A stretch of 64,000 nucleotides of DNA from Geobacter argillaceus (GTDB lineage Bacteria; Desulfobacterota; Desulfuromonadia; Geobacterales; DSM-12255). Below are positions 62,337 to 64,000 of the stretch, piece after piece. The notes under the pieces are model-generated. The model was not told where the DNA came from. It searched no databases and saw only the letters and a list, made by a program, of their open reading frames with translations. How positions within the stretch are numbered: the stretch's first letter is position 1; every line of letters starts with the position of its first letter. The stretch covers positions 40,857 through 104,856 of the forward strand of contig NZ_VLLN01000014.1 in NCBI RefSeq assembly GCF_007830735.1. Reading direction: 5' to 3'. Position numbers and translations under genes: made by a program.

Positions 62337-63467
62337 CTAACGCTCATAATCCAGAATTGACAAAGGCCCCGCTTTCAGAGGGTCCAGGCGATCAGCTTGG
62401 AGACTGGCCCAGACGAGCCACTTGGCGAACCTGCTTTCCGGCTCGATCACCGGATGCCTGTCCCGCGCAGCCTGAATGAAATCCCGCAGTCTCTGGCTTT
62501 CATACCAGGCAGCGCACTGTTCTCTCAGGACCTCAACCCGCTTCTTTTCCTTGCGGATCATATTTTCCATTTCATGGCGTTTTTCTTCCCGGTCGCGGCG
62601 GGCCTGCTCTTCACGCTGCCGGCGGATTCGCTCGTCCTTGATCTGCAGGGCCATCTTGATCAGCTGTATGATCAGACCGTTCAGCTTCTCTTCGAGACGG
62701 CCGCGCTTATCGTCCTTCATTACCTTGTCCGAGCTGTAGTACCTGGTAACAAGAAATGTAAACTCACCGGTCGGCACGTAATCATAGGTCGGAATATGAA
62801 CATAGGAGCGCTTAGCTTCCTTCAACTCCGCCGCGGTCGCAACATGCCGAGCCTGACGCGAGCGCTCTTCCAGCCGGAGACTGAACTGCTCATCAAGAAT
62901 TTTCACGACAAGGAGATGCTTCTCCTCGTCAACGGAAAAGGGATAGTTGCGCTTTGCAAGGGCCTTGAACAGGGCGTTCATGAGCCGTAGCGCCCGATCC
63001 AGCGATTCGGGAAAGACGGAAATATACTCGCTTTCCGACCAGAACCTTGTCAGCCGGCCGTATCTCCCCTGTTTGGCTTTCTTGAGCTGGCTCTTTGCTT
63101 CGACAATCAGCGGATGCGGCGTTGACAGGGTCTCCGCCACCTTTATGCGGTTTTCCGGCAGCTCTTCGAAGGCAATCTCAGGAATCTCGACCGGCTGCGG
63201 AGTCTCATACACGGACATCTGTTCCGGCTCGTAGATGTGAGTCGTATATACGGTTTCGCCATTCCTGATCGGAGGCAGCGGCGGCCTTTGCCCCTTGTGG
63301 GTCCGCAGATGGTATCCCTGCGGCGGCAAAGGGACGATCAGACGCTTGCAGATCTTGCGCAGGCCAACATCCGAGAGGCCATACTCGGCGGCCAGCGTCG
63401 TCATCGGTTTTTCCCAGACCTGCTCGAACAATTTCTGCCGCTCAAAGCGGATGGTTTTGTAGCTCAT
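62337..63467 (-). CDS. Uncharacterised protein with N-terminal HTH
   Basis: 376 residues. The N-terminus, RQKLFEQVWEKPMTTLAAEYGLSDVGLRKICKRL in pieces, is a helix-turn-helix. A long charged coiled coil near 270-320 has many Arg, Glu and Lys residues, and the C-terminus has a WLVWASLQADRLDPL helix. I have seen this arrangement in island-borne proteins but cannot give it a function. It lies between the AbiEi-like gene and a phosphoesterase on the same strand. Confidence 0.7.
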   Translation of the reverse strand: MSYKTIRFERQKLFEQVWEKPMTTLAAEYGLSDVGLRKICKRLIVPLPPQGYHLRTHKGQRPPLPPIRNGETVYTTHIYEPEQMSVYETPQPVEIPEIAFEELPENRIKVAETLSTPHPLIVEAKSQLKKAKQGRYGRLTRFWSESEYISVFPESLDRALRLMNALFKALAKRNYPFSVDEEKHLLVVKILDEQFSLRLEERSRQARHVATAAELKEAKRSYVHIPTYDYVPTGEFTFLVTRYYSSDKVMKDDKRGRLEEKLNGLIIQLIKMALQIKDERIRRQREEQARRDREEKRHEMENMIRKEKKRVEVLREQCAAWYESQRLRDFIQAARDRHPVIEPESRFAKWLVWASLQADRLDPLKAGPLSILDYER

Positions 63468-63487
63468 GTTTCCACTCCATCGAACAA

Positions 63488-64000
63488 TTACAGTTCAATG
63501 ATCAGCTGCCGGTCGTACTGAGGATTGACCTCAACATCCTTGTATCCATAAGGGTTTACCACCACCCGAGTCCTGCCGAGGGTATAGTCGAACGAGTTGT
63601 GAGTATGCCCATGCACCCAGAGATTCGGACCGTGGTCGATAATCTCGCTGGAAAGATCGGTCATGAAGGCGCAGTTGAGACTGTCTCCCCGGAACCGCTC
63701 ATGGATGGACAGCGGAGAGACGCCATGGTGTGTCACTACGACGCTCTTCCTGTCGCCGGCGGCTGCCAGAGTTTCGAAAATATACCGCTTCGACCCCTGA
63801 AACAGATCGACCGTCTCTTCGGGCATGAGCCGTGTCCCGTCAGGCTTCTTGATCACGACAAAGTCGTTCATGTTCTTCCGAGCGTGCTGCATCTTGAAGA
63901 AATCCTTACCGAGGAAATCCGTCCAGAGGGTTGCGCCGATGAACAGGACACCGTCGATGTCGACGGACTCGTTTTCAAGGAAGTGGACATTCTTGGGAAG
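63488..64000 (-). CDS. Metallophosphoesterase, partial (5' end outside the window)
   Basis: The open frame continues to the window edge, giving 170 C-terminal residues of a calcineurin-like phosphoesterase. GATLWTDF, VVTHHGVSP, GHTHNSFDY and NPYGY are the later metal-binding blocks; the first DxH and GD blocks must lie outside. An internal ATG at 63892 is not the true start. It ends 20 bp before the HTH protein gene. Substrate unknown. Confidence 0.85.
   Translation of the reverse strand, partial: LPKNVHFLENESVDIDGVLFIGATLWTDFLGKDFFKMQHARKNMNDFVVIKKPDGTRLMPEETVDLFQGSKRYIFETLAAAGDRKSVVVTHHGVSPLSIHERFRGDSLNCAFMTDLSSEIIDHGPNLWVHGHTHNSFDYTLGRTRVVVNPYGYKDVEVNPQYDRQLIIEL

Overview
The window looks like chromosomal DNA of a Geobacter-type bacterium (Geobacterales, Desulfuromonadota). 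This rests on gene content and not on a database search: a dCMP deaminase-nrdR-ribDE-ribBA-ribH-nusB-hom operon, a GEMM-class cyclic-dinucleotide riboswitch ahead of a secreted subtilisin, a TatD/radical-SAM fusion, an oxalate/formate-type MFS carrier, a meaB/cobalamin cluster, PEP-CTERM and CheX-like proteins, and GC-rich coding sequence.

Positions 1-37.9 kb are ordinary chromosome. Minus-strand blocks are: M50 protease-trpS; a CadC-like regulator with two membrane proteins; the deaminase/NrdR/riboflavin/NusB/homoserine dehydrogenase operon; a P-type ATPase with an AMP-ligase/ACP/acyltransferase fusion; DsbC and an L,D-transpeptidase; and a meaB, enoyl-CoA hydratase, B12-domain and cobO cluster. 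Plus-strand genes include an HD-domain protein with a Crp/Fnr regulator, the riboswitch-subtilisin unit, CheY/CheX, a PpiD-like protein, purC, the TatD/rSAM fusion and two MFS carriers. A two-component pair on the minus strand ends the block.

At 37.9 kb an initiator tRNA-fMet marks the start of accessory DNA. Positions 38.1-40.5 kb hold gene wreckage: a frameshifted integrase fragment, an intact hipB, a hipA truncated into a pirin fragment, and pieces of a group II intron reverse transcriptase. Then come a PadR regulator with a palindromic operator over its promoter, a molybdenum/tungsten oxidoreductase and a four-cluster ferredoxin, a truncated IS4-type transposase, a tRNA-Arg(CCU) 3' remnant that looks like an attachment site, and an intact P4-type integrase. 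A second mobility module follows: a large serine recombinase with two ParB/RepB-like proteins.

Positions 49.8-64 kb are a defence-type island. Its centre is a minus-strand operon encoding a complete ubiquitin-like conjugation pathway: a DUF2188-type protein, a ubiquitin-like protein ending in four glycines plus a four-residue tail, an E2-like protein, a JAMM-motif protease and an E1-like ThiF-fold enzyme. Genes overlap or are closely spaced. Across a repeat-rich 149-bp gap lie a divergently transcribed XRE repressor and an ImmA/IrrE-type metallopeptidase, the usual parts of a proteolysis-released switch. Next to it are a four-gene type I restriction-modification operon (hsdM-rhuM-hsdS-hsdR), an AbiEi-like antitoxin without its toxin but with a palindrome at its promoter, an unrecognised HTH protein, and a metallophosphoesterase cut by the window end. 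The ubiquitin-like operon with its XRE/ImmA switch is the strongest candidate for an under-described system.
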